A stretch of DNA of 64,000 nucleotides from Aureispira sp. CCB-E. GTDB lineage: Bacteria; Bacteroidota; Bacteroidia; Chitinophagales; Saprospiraceae. Position numbers and translations under genes: made by a program. The stretch lies in the NCBI RefSeq assembly GCF_031326345.1, contig NZ_CP133671.1, positions 6,277,001-6,341,000 of the forward strand, given 5' to 3'. Under the pieces are notes generated by a model that worked only from the letters and a program-made list of their open reading frames with translations, did no database searches and was not told the origin of the DNA. This document shows, one piece after another, positions 56,756 to 64,000 of this stretch (its first letter is position 1; the number at the start of each line of letters is the position of its first letter).

Positions 56756-59446
56756 TTATTTAGAGATTACTAATTTCTCCGTTTTGATTAGCTTTCCACT
56801 ATTATCAGTCATCACTACAAAATAAGTACTGTTTGACCAATTGTTGATCATAATTTCAAGACTTCCACTACCTTTGCTTTGTTCTTGGCTATAAACAGAC
56901 TTACCATTTGCATCCAAGATAGCAATGTTAACAGCTGTTGCTGATGTTTGATAACGCACTTGAACCAAAGAAGAAGCAGGGTTTGGATTTACAGACAAGA
57001 TTGGACCTAAACCAGTAGCTGTTCCTAACGATACAGGGGCACGACCATCTACTCCTGATCCACATCCTTCCAAAACAAAGTTCTCTGCACAGTTTACACT
57101 ACAACCATTCGCATCTGTTACATTGACAACATGCTGACCTGCATTTAAGTTTGTAAAGACACCTGTTGCATTAGACAAAGTCGTTGCTGTTGTAAAGTTA
57201 GCTAAATCGATAACATAAGGAAGTGTTCCTCCTGTTATATTCAAAACAGCAGTACCATCGTTTCCTGCACAAGTTTCATCAGAACTAGCAACTAAATTAA
57301 CACTAACTGGATCAGGATCACTAACAGTTGCCGTTACGGTTACTTCACAGCCATTAGCATCTGTAATGGTAGCCGTATATACACCAGCGCAAAGATTAGC
57401 AATAGAAAGACCTGTTTGACCATTGTTCCATACTACAGTGTAAGTGTTAGAACTATCTCCACTGATAGCTACAGTAGCTGTTCCGTTACAATCACCTTCA
57501 CAAGAAGGACTAGTAGTAGTTGTTGTTGCTGTGAAACCAGGAACGCCAGGAATAACAATAGTTGTATCGTATAAACAATAGTTCATATCACAAACGCTGA
57601 AGGTATACGTACCTGCTGCTAAGTTGGTAAATGTTGGACTACTTTGTGATTGACCATTGATATAGTATAAGTAATTTCCATCACCACCTGTTGCAGAAAT
57701 TGTAATACTACCATTTGCTAAACCACAAGTTGCTGGTGTTACTGAAACCACTCCAATATTGATAGGATCTGGTTCGCCAACAGTTGCCGTAGCCGTAGCA
57801 CTACAACCATTTGCGTCCATTACAATAGTATTATATGTCCCGACACCTAGATTGGCAAAAACACCTGAGCTTTGGAAATTAACACCATCTATAGAATATA
57901 AATAGGGTGCGGTACCTCCTGTTGCTGTTACAGTAACAGAACCTCCACTATTGGTAGAGTCCATTACATTAGTAGAATTAGATGGACAAGGCACATCTTG
58001 ACCTGCTGCCGTTGCAGATAAAGGCACTACATTTCCTCCAATAACAAACGTATGTCCAGAACAAGCAGGAGTACAACCATTTGCATCTTCTACCCACACA
58101 CTATAAGATCCTGGTGTTAACGTATTAAAAATACCTGTTGTATTGGAGAAAAATTCACCTGTTGTCCAATTTACCAATTGATAGTTATAAGGAGCAACAC
58201 CATTACTTGCAACCAATACAGCACCACCATCATTACTAGAACATGTAACATCATTGGTTGATACAATATTAACATCAATACTATCACAAGGAACAGAGTT
58301 ATCTTGAACAGAAATTGTAAAAGTGTATATATTTTGACCTACTATCGGGCAATAATCATCGGATACAGTCACTGTAAAAGTATGTATGCCTACATCGCTT
58401 GAAGATGGCGTCCAACAGAATGTTCCTGTAGCATGAGGCGTTCCTCCTGTTGTAAAAATAGCTCCAGCAATGCCATTATTCCAAGATAAAGATGTTGTCT
58501 GTCCTCTATCTGGATCAGTTGAAAATACATCAAAACACAATTGAGTTCCAACAGTAGCTGTTGTCGAAAAGTCAGTTGTATTGTTAATTCCACTTAATGT
58601 AGGAACATTATTAGAACAAGGAACAGCTGTAAATTGAATATCGCGGATAATTTCTCCAATAAAAACACCATTTCTATATTCCTTTACAGACACACAGAAA
58701 ACACCAACTTGAGCAACATCTGGTGTAAATGAAATAGCTCCAGTAGCAGGATCAATCGTTACGCCATTAGTAGTACTTAATGGAGCTGTTGCACTATATC
58801 CAGCAGCATAACCAACTGTCGTACTAGAATCGTCCATGCAATCCACTAATGAATAGACTAAATCATCTCCATCAGCATCTGACGCTCCATGATTGTAAAA
58901 AACAGGTTGACCAACACAGCCAAAAGGCACTGGGTCATTTGTAAATATAGGTGAGTTGTTGCACAAAGCAGGGTCTACGATTTCTGTTTCCACATAAATA
59001 CGCTCACCACTTGGTGAATTCAATGTTGTAATGGCATTGTTTCTACAGCAATTAGAGTAGCTCAAAGTCACATTACTACACCCTGCAGGCAGAGTAAGGA
59101 TTCCTTGAAATTTATACTCTTCAATTCCATAAACACCGTTGCCTCCATTACAAGCTGTTCCAACAATACCTGGACAAGACGGTGTAATTTCTTGCATGCT
59201 AACTTGAGACAATCTCACCGATCCAGAACCACAAACAGCGGCCCAGTTGACATTCGTTGTTTGAGGTACTCCAATACCATTACAGTCTCGATAAAAAGTC
59301 AAATTAATTTCATATTGATTGTTACCCACGCAACGATAAGTAAGGTCTAGTCCCATGGAGTGAGAGGCACTAGCTTCTGAAGAAAAGAACAGTAGAGTTC
59401 CTAAGCAACAGATTAATTGCAAAAACTTTGAAGTTGATTTAAACAT
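56756..59446 (-). CDS. SprB-repeat adhesin-like surface protein (T9SS)
   Basis: 896 residues. Signal peptide (up to about FFSSEASA), an N-terminal domain typical of large Bacteroidota surface proteins (SHSMGLDLTYRCVGNNQYE...TFYRDCNGI...CCRNN), a cadherin/Ig-like region around residues 280-380, and four or more SprB repeats (e.g. APYNYQLVNWTTG...; APYLYSIDGVNFQSSGVF; CNGTATVAISGDSSNTYTV), ending in a T9SS sorting domain (VNPNPASSLVQV, ILDANGKSVYS, STYFVVM). Family members act in gliding and adhesion. The gene has no T9SS partner next to it, so its export uses the general machinery. Confidence 0.88.
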   Translation of the reverse strand: MFKSTSKFLQLICCLGTLLFFSSEASASHSMGLDLTYRCVGNNQYEINLTFYRDCNGIGVPQTTNVNWAAVCGSGSVRLSQVSMQEITPSCPGIVGTACNGGNGVYGIEEYKFQGILTLPAGCSNVTLSYSNCCRNNAITTLNSPSGERIYVETEIVDPALCNNSPIFTNDPVPFGCVGQPVFYNHGASDADGDDLVYSLVDCMDDSSTTVGYAAGYSATAPLSTTNGVTIDPATGAISFTPDVAQVGVFCVSVKEYRNGVFIGEIIRDIQFTAVPCSNNVPTLSGINNTTDFSTTATVGTQLCFDVFSTDPDRGQTTSLSWNNGIAGAIFTTGGTPHATGTFCWTPSSSDVGIHTFTVTVSDDYCPIVGQNIYTFTISVQDNSVPCDSIDVNIVSTNDVTCSSNDGGAVLVASNGVAPYNYQLVNWTTGEFFSNTTGIFNTLTPGSYSVWVEDANGCTPACSGHTFVIGGNVVPLSATAAGQDVPCPSNSTNVMDSTNSGGSVTVTATGGTAPYLYSIDGVNFQSSGVFANLGVGTYNTIVMDANGCSATATATVGEPDPINIGVVSVTPATCGLANGSITISATGGDGNYLYYINGQSQSSPTFTNLAAGTYTFSVCDMNYCLYDTTIVIPGVPGFTATTTTTSPSCEGDCNGTATVAISGDSSNTYTVVWNNGQTGLSIANLCAGVYTATITDANGCEVTVTATVSDPDPVSVNLVASSDETCAGNDGTAVLNITGGTLPYVIDLANFTTATTLSNATGVFTNLNAGQHVVNVTDANGCSVNCAENFVLEGCGSGVDGRAPVSLGTATGLGPILSVNPNPASSLVQVRYQTSATAVNIAILDANGKSVYSQEQSKGSGSLEIMINNWSNSTYFVVMTDNSGKLIKTEKLVISK

Positions 59447-60291
59447 AAACGATTACTTTAAAAGGTTCTAAATTTTGTTTTAAAAGTGTGATTAAATATA
59501 TCATATTGATAATGACACTCTAATAACGTGTCATTTTTCAAAAATGTGCCAGCAAAGATATAAATTTATTTATTTTTTCTTAGTAATTGCTAAGCTTCTT
59601 TTCAGGTATTCAAATGTATAAAAAAACTTAATAAGAAAAGAATACAAAACAGCTTCAATATAGATTAAAACAAATACAATAACAAATGATTATCAATTAA
59701 TTAAAAACAATTTCATAGACAATCAAAACGTTATTTTTTTTTTAAATATTTATCCAAAAGTTCATAAATGAAAAAACAAATAAAAGATGATTTCAATTAT
59801 CATTTTTAGCGAAAAATTATATTATTTTTTTCCTCTAAGACTGGTTCTATTTTCTATTTTGAAGTCCTAAATTTAAGTCTCAGAAATGCCTCAATGCTTG
59901 ACTATATGCTTGTTTCACGTCAAGTATCCTCCTATTAATTTTTCTTTATTTTAAAACATTTTCTCAGCCCTAATTTCACTTATAATTGCTACAACTTTGT
60001 CTAAAAAATTTGATAATTAAAGTGCTGGAAAGAAAATTGTCAACGACTAAATTTTATTGCAAATGGCTGGTCTGAAACATTAGGCTAAAAGAAAAATTGA
60101 AACAAATAGGCTTGACAGTCCCCCTGTTATGCGTGAGCTTGCATCCCAGTTTTTTAGTTTGAGCAAACTATGAAATAACTGCCTCTAAATTCTTGTGCTG
60201 GTTAAACTATATTCAACACCAAATCCCGTCATCCTCAACTCAATGACGTTGTTTAAATTTACGTTTTTCAATCCCTTTATATAATAATAGA

Positions 60292-60324
60292 AAATAGCCC
60301 AGAGTAGGTTGCTCTGAGCTATTT
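60292..60324. other. Terminator-like hairpin without an adjacent gene
   Basis: AAATAGCCCAGAG (60292-60304) pairs with CTCTGAGCTATTT (60312-60324), 12 of 13 bp, seven-base loop, with T-rich flanks on both strands. The nearest annotated gene starts 450 bp away; it may end an unseen small RNA. Confidence 0.5.
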
Positions 60325-60691
60325 GATTTTCGTAAGTTTGGTAAATACTCATCGAAAGTTGGTTATGTTTGTTCGTTACTGTTATAAACGCAATTGATAT
60401 GCCAAATAGTTTAAAACGATACGTTAAGAATTACTTAAAAAATAAATTGATTCGATTCATTTAATAGTTCAAACAAACTTTCTCGCTCATTTTCCTCTCG
60501 AATTATCAGGCAAAAAACTCCCAAATTCTTCAACAAAACGGTTCAACAAGACTTAATTCTTATTTTTGTTTAACTTTTTAACTAAAAAATTAAACACAAC
60601 ATAACTAAATAAAGATCAACACTTTAAAGCAAAAACAATTGTACCTACATTTAATTTTGTTTAAGTTTTTTACAAATTACTTTACACAAAA

Positions 60692-60723
60692 CTTGTTTTC
60701 TGTTTAACTTTGAGTTATATTTG
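60692..60723 (+). promoter_or_regulatory. Promoter of sigma-factor gene 1
   Basis: CTTG (60692-60695), 20-bp spacer, TATATTTG (60716-60723). GTTTAAC lies in the spacer. Start codon 50 bp downstream. Confidence 0.75.
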
Positions 60724-60772
60724 TTTCAACAAACAAAGGGTGATATTACTCAGAACAAAAAAATAATACATT

Positions 60773-61300
60773 ATGTCAGCGATCAATTTCACACAAGAAA
60801 TCTCTAATCTAGAAGGTGTATTAAATAATTTTGCATTTAAACTTACCAGAAATAGAGAAGACTCAAAAGATCTTTATCAAGAAACGGCATATAGAGCTTT
60901 AGTTAATCAAGATAAATTTCGAGTAGGAACTAATCTTAAAGCATGGTTATTTACAATGATGCGTAATATCTTTATCAATAACTATCGAAAAAAGATCAAA
61001 AGAAATACTATCCTTGATTCTACTGACAATCAATTTTTCTTGAACTCTGGTGGACCAGCCATCTTAAATGGTGCTCATTCTTCTATGATGATGGATGAAT
61101 TAGAAGAGTTGGTCGATGAGCTACATGATAGTACTCGCATTCCTTTTATGATGCATTATTATGGTTACAAATATCAAGAGATTGCTGAACAATTAGATCT
61201 ACCTTTGGGTACAATAAAAAGTCGCATTTTCTTTGCTCGCAAAGAACTAAAAGGGGCTGTCTTATCTAACTACAAAAACGTTTTGAGCAGAACGGCTTAA
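60773..61300 (+). CDS. ECF-type sigma-70 factor, array copy 1
   Basis: 175 residues. Region 2: DLYQETAYRALVNQDKF then FRVGTNLKAWLFTMMRNIF and NNYRKKIKRNTI, the DNA-melting and -10 recognition helices. Region 4: YKYQEIAEQLDLPLGTIKSR, the -35 helix-turn-helix. No signal or membrane segment, no anti-sigma gene beside it. Best treated as a stand-alone ECF factor. It is the first of at least four closely similar genes; flanked by its own promoter and terminator, so each copy is a separate unit. Confidence 0.92.
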   Translation: MSAINFTQEISNLEGVLNNFAFKLTRNREDSKDLYQETAYRALVNQDKFRVGTNLKAWLFTMMRNIFINNYRKKIKRNTILDSTDNQFFLNSGGPAILNGAHSSMMMDELEELVDELHDSTRIPFMMHYYGYKYQEIAEQLDLPLGTIKSRIFFARKELKGAVLSNYKNVLSRTA

Positions 61301-61390
61301 TTGAGCATAAAAACACTTTAATACAAGTATTAGTTTGCTTAAATTACGTCGTAACAAGCGAAAATCAAGCGAATAACCGATAAATATAAT

Positions 61391-61427
61391 AGCGTTTTCA
61401 ACAAATGTTGAAAGCGCTTTTTTTTTA
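61391..61427 (+). terminator. Terminator of sigma-factor gene 1
   Basis: AGCGTTTTCAACA (61391-61403) pairs with TGTTGAAAGCGCT (61406-61418) with one mismatch or wobble and a two-base turn, then a T-run. Confidence 0.85.
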
Positions 61428-61847
61428 AAAAAAAGCATATTAAGAAAACCTTATTTTTAATCTTTTGTTCTTCTTATCAAATCCAAATTATATTGGTATA
61501 CTCAATCCAAATAAACATAAGTACTTAATAGTAGTAGTTAGTTATCTTGTTAACCATTACCATTTTAAAAAATTATAAAAACACTGTCGAAAAACTAGTA
61601 TCTAGTTTGGGTTTCTATACTCCTTGATTCAAAGTAATTCCTGCTTGTTGTTTATTGTGAATCAAGCTGTTTTAGTTCAATCTATTGAATCTTAAATGGC
61701 GCTCTATCTTCACAGAACACCTTTGCCTATATGCATTAGAAATATGTTTAAATATTAGCTTCTGCAAAATTTGTTTTTTGTTTAACTTTAAAGTATCTTT
61801 ATTTAAACACAAAAATTAATCCGCCAATTAAAGCAAAACTTACAATT
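61428..61847. other. Spacer between sigma-factor genes 1 and 2
   Basis: No gene seen. It contains the promoter of copy 2 (separate entry) and AT-rich filler. No repeat element of the 140-bp family. Confidence 0.5.
61770..61801 (+). promoter_or_regulatory. Promoter of sigma-factor gene 2
   Basis: TTTG (61770-61773), 20-bp spacer with GTTTAAC in the same place as in copy 1, and TATCTTTA (61794-61801). ATG 47 bp downstream. Confidence 0.72.
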
Positions 61848-62381
61848 ATGACTACTATCGATTTTAACGAGGAACTTTCTAAGTTAGAAGAAGCTCTTAG
61901 TAAATTCGCATATAAGTTGACCAAAAATAAGGATGATGCCAAAGATTTATATCAAGAAACGGCTTATCGAGCGTTGACCAATCAAAATAAATTTCGTGTA
62001 GGCACAAATCTAAAAGCCTGGTTATTTACGATGATGCGAAATATTTTTATCAATAACTATCGAAAGAAAGTAAAAAGAAATACAATTCTAGACTCTACCG
62101 ACGACCGTTTTCACCTCAACTCTAGCGGTCCTGCTATTGTGAATGATGCCGATTCATCTATTATGATGAAAGAGCTACAAAATTTAATGGACAAATTGGA
62201 AGATCATATCCGAGTTCCTTTCTTGATGTATTACTATGGATACAAATACCAAGAAATTGCCGAGCAATTAGATGTTCCTTTAGGCACTGTTAAAAGCCGT
62301 ATCTTTTTTGCGCGTCAAGAATTAAAAGATGCTATCTTAAAGAATTACAAAGAAGTTTTAAATAGAACTAGAACTGCTTAA
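61848..62381 (+). CDS. ECF-type sigma-70 factor, array copy 2
   Basis: 177 residues with the same architecture as copy 1: identical core FRVGTNLKAWLFTMMRNIF and NNYRKKVKRNTILDSTD, and region 4 YKYQEIAEQLDVPLGTVKSR. Differences concentrate at the N-terminus (TTIDFNEELSKLEEALSKF) and the 75-residue linker and C-terminal end. This would let the copies respond to different partners while binding similar promoters (inference). Confidence 0.92.
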   Translation: MTTIDFNEELSKLEEALSKFAYKLTKNKDDAKDLYQETAYRALTNQNKFRVGTNLKAWLFTMMRNIFINNYRKKVKRNTILDSTDDRFHLNSSGPAIVNDADSSIMMKELQNLMDKLEDHIRVPFLMYYYGYKYQEIAEQLDVPLGTVKSRIFFARQELKDAILKNYKEVLNRTRTA

Positions 62382-62423
62382 TCTCCTGCTCCCTAAAAAT
62401 GTAAATTTGTCTATAATTGGAAC

Positions 62424-62460
62424 AACTGGCTGTCTCATATTGAGGCAGCCAGTTGTGTTT
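62424..62460 (+). terminator. Terminator of sigma-factor gene 2
   Basis: AACTGGCTGTCTCA (62424-62437) pairs with TGAGGCAGCCAGTT (62441-62454), 14 bp with one G-T pair and a three-base loop; the T-tract after it is short (GTGTTT). Confidence 0.72.
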
Positions 62461-62740
62461 ATAACCTTCCTATCCTACAGCAAAACTATATTAGACTTAA
62501 GCTCAAAAGCTCCCCAAAAACGCCTATTTCAAAGCTCTATTTTTGTTTAACTTTTATTTAACCATGCTTAAAACTTCATCATAAAAACCTAAAAAACAAA
62601 CCTTTAAAACATAAATAGATGTATAGACATTAATTGTTGATAAATCTATTTTTACTAAAAACTTGCTTTTCGTGAAATGGTACATTACCTTTATTCCAAC
62701 AAACGAAACAACCTATTTTTATATAGTCAAAGAATACATT
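62455..62740. other. Spacer between sigma-factor genes 2 and 3
   Basis: No gene. Holds GTTTAAC near 62546 and the promoter of copy 3 (separate entry). Confidence 0.5.
62662..62693 (+). promoter_or_regulatory. Promoter of sigma-factor gene 3
   Basis: CTTG (62662-62665), 20-bp spacer, TACCTTTA (62686-62693). The spacer lacks GTTTAAC, unlike copies 1 and 2. An in-frame start at 62663 would lie inside this promoter, supporting the ATG at 62741. Confidence 0.7.
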
Positions 62741-63259
62741 ATGTCAACAATAAATTTTAGCAGAGAGATTTCAAATCTAGATAGCGCCTTAAGCAATTTT
62801 GCCTATAAATTGACTCAAAATAAAGAAGATTCCAAAGACTTGTGCCAAGAAACTACTTATAGAGCCTTGGTTAATCAAAACAAGTTTCAGGTAGGTACGA
62901 ACCTAAAAGCATGGTTATTTACGATGATGCGCAATATTTTTATTAATAATTACCGCAAGAAGATAAAACGCAATACTATTTTAGATTCTACCGATAACCA
63001 ATTTTATTTGAATTCTGGAGGACCTACCATTCTTAATGATGCAAACTCTTCTATTATGATGAACGAACTACAAGAATTGGTCAACAAGTTAGATGACAAA
63101 ACTAGAGTTCCATTTATGATGCATCATTATGGATACAAATACCAAGAGATTGCGGAGCAATTAGATGTTCCATTGGGAACCATCAAAAGTCGCATTCATT
63201 TTGCTCGCAAAGAGTTAAGGAATGCTGTCAAAAACAACTATAAAATGTTCCAATTTTAA
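62741..63259 (+). CDS. ECF-type sigma-70 factor, array copy 3
   Basis: 172 residues from ATG 62741. Same core as the other copies, but with a Tyr to Cys change (KDLCQETTYRAL in place of KDLYQETAYRAL) and KFQVGTN in place of KFRVGTN in region 2. Region 4 is intact (YKYQEIAEQLDVPLGTIKSRIHF). These substitutions fall where the family is otherwise constant and may weaken core or promoter binding. Confidence 0.9.
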   Translation: MSTINFSREISNLDSALSNFAYKLTQNKEDSKDLCQETTYRALVNQNKFQVGTNLKAWLFTMMRNIFINNYRKKIKRNTILDSTDNQFYLNSGGPTILNDANSSIMMNELQELVNKLDDKTRVPFMMHHYGYKYQEIAEQLDVPLGTIKSRIHFARKELRNAVKNNYKMFQF

Positions 63260-63283
63260 ATAATCATTAGAATTAAAAATGCA

Positions 63284-63317
63284 GGCTATTTCAACGATGT
63301 TTGGAATAGCCTTTTTT
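63284..63317 (+). terminator. Terminator of sigma-factor gene 3
   Basis: GGCTATTTCAA (63284-63294) pairs with TTGGAATAGCC (63301-63311), 11 bp with one wobble, six-base loop, then T6. Confidence 0.82.
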
Positions 63318-63587
63318 GTTTTTTATCCACCTTTTTGTTCTAGTTTTTTCATCTCATTTTTTGTTAAACAAAAACGTTAAACAAAAAAAATTGCTTCCCC
63401 CTAAAAAAGCCCACATAGCACCTAACAAACTAATAATCAAAACATTTAACATGTTTTAACAAAAGTTACCGTTTAACATGTTTCACAAAAAAGTTCCACA
63501 AAACTTGATTTTTGTGGAACTTTTCCATAGCTTTGTGTTAACAACAAACGGAAATCACATTAGTTAACACTCAAAAAAATACATGTT
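63318..63587. other. Spacer upstream of sigma-factor gene 4
   Basis: Dense in GTTAAAC/GTTTAAC and TTTAACATGTTT motifs (63362-63385 and 63448-63482), then the promoter of copy 4. No gene. Confidence 0.5.
63504..63535 (+). promoter_or_regulatory. Promoter of sigma-factor gene 4
   Basis: CTTG (63504-63507), 20-bp spacer with GTGGAAC where copies 1 and 2 have GTTTAAC, and TAGCTTTG (63528-63535). ATG 53 bp downstream. Confidence 0.75.
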
Positions 63588-64000
63588 ATGTCAACAATCA
63601 ATTTTAGTAGAGAAATTTCGAATCTAGAAGGTGCATTGAGTAATTTTGCATTTAAGTTAACTAAAAATAGAGAAGATTCTAAGGACTTATATCAAGAGAC
63701 AGCATATAGGGCATTAGTCAATCAAAAGAAATTTCGAGTAGGAACTAACCTAAAAGCGTGGTTATTTACGATGATGCGCAATATCTTTATCAACAACTAT
63801 CGTAAAAAAATGAAGCGCAATACAATTTTAGATTCTACAGATAATAACTTTTATCTTAATTCTGGAGGACCTATCATTGTTAATGATGCTGATTCTTCTA
63901 TTATGATGCGCGAGCTGCAAGAACTGGTGAACAAATTAGAAGACAACATCCGTGTTCCCTTTATGATGCATTACTATGGCTACAAATACCAGGAAATTGC
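63588..64000 (+). CDS. ECF-type sigma-70 factor, array copy 4 (cut by window end)
   Basis: The first 137 codons; MSTINFSREISNLEGALSNF start, closest to copies 1 and 3. Region 2 is complete (KDLYQETAYRALVNQKKF and FRVGTNLKAWLFTMMRNIF), and the last visible residues begin region 4 (YYGYKYQEIA). The gene continues past the window, so the array may hold more copies. Confidence 0.88.
   Translation, partial: MSTINFSREISNLEGALSNFAFKLTKNREDSKDLYQETAYRALVNQKKFRVGTNLKAWLFTMMRNIFINNYRKKMKRNTILDSTDNNFYLNSGGPIIVNDADSSIMMRELQELVNKLEDNIRVPFMMHYYGYKYQEI

Larger units (their letters stand above)
59447..60772. other. 1.3-kb AT-rich intergenic region before the sigma-factor array
   Basis: No credible gene on either strand. 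Notable: an 8-bp hairpin AATGACAC/GTGTCATT (59511-59518, 59528-59535) in the leader of the SprB-repeat gene, a TATCTTTG box on the minus strand (59560-59553), an isolated terminator-like hairpin at 60292-60324, and GTTTAAC motifs near 60566-60594 that recur in the sigma array. Confidence 0.5.

Overview
The window is an AT-rich piece of a Bacteroidota chromosome, most likely from a marine, gliding, Saprospiria-type organism. This placement is inferred from gene content. Four things point there: many proteins end in type IX secretion (T9SS) sorting domains, including a PorP/SprF protein next to a CHU_C-type protein; the cbb3 oxidase has a fused CcoN-CcoO subunit; several genes have promoters of the TTG-N20-TAnnTTTG kind typical of this phylum; and ribosome binding sites are weak or absent. 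No rRNA, tRNA, CRISPR array, phage or transposase gene was seen.

Layout. 1-4.95 kb (minus strand): a haem-uptake operon, hmuY-like T9SS protein, hmuT, hmuU, hmuV, hmuS (cut by the window edge), with a recognisable promoter flanked by a perfect inverted repeat. 5.5-6.3 kb: a T9SS surface-protein gene broken by one in-frame TGA. 6.5-17 kb: the cbb3 oxidase island. The copper ATPase ccoI and a 71-residue membrane peptide face hemN, ccoS, ccoNO, ccoQ, ccoP, ccoG, ccoH and a TauE/SafE-like membrane protein. 17-34 kb: mostly housekeeping and envelope genes (EgtD-like methyltransferase, LRR protein, DUF898 protein, sterol-desaturase-like enzyme, tilS, hldD, folC, DUF5686 outer-membrane protein, YfcC-type carrier, HAD hydrolase, deoxyribosyltransferase-like protein). 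35-37 kb: a fulvocin C-related, cysteine-rich lipoprotein followed, across a terminator hairpin, by a membrane protein with a TlpA-like thioredoxin domain. 37-47 kb: secreted and surface proteins (917-residue orphan, FISUMP lipoprotein, PNGase F-like protein, PorP/SprF, CHU_C protein). 48-52 kb: holin-like protein, RluB-type pseudouridine synthase, RidA, enolase. 52.5-59.5 kb: YbjQ, a secreted phospholipase D-type protein, a propeller protein and an SprB-repeat adhesin. 60.7 kb to the end: a tandem array of at least four near-identical ECF sigma-factor genes, each with its own promoter; the fourth is cut by the window end.

Cross-cutting structure. Intergenic regions carry a modular repeat family. 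Its core is a 140-bp element with 11-bp ends and a 17-bp internal inverted repeat (complete at 19363-19502 and 47914-48053). Other copies are enlarged by short modules or fused to a separate 72-bp repeat (558-629, 54653-54724, and a related piece near 20823-20890). This family, the sigma-factor array and the fulvocin-related pair are the parts least explained by standard annotation.
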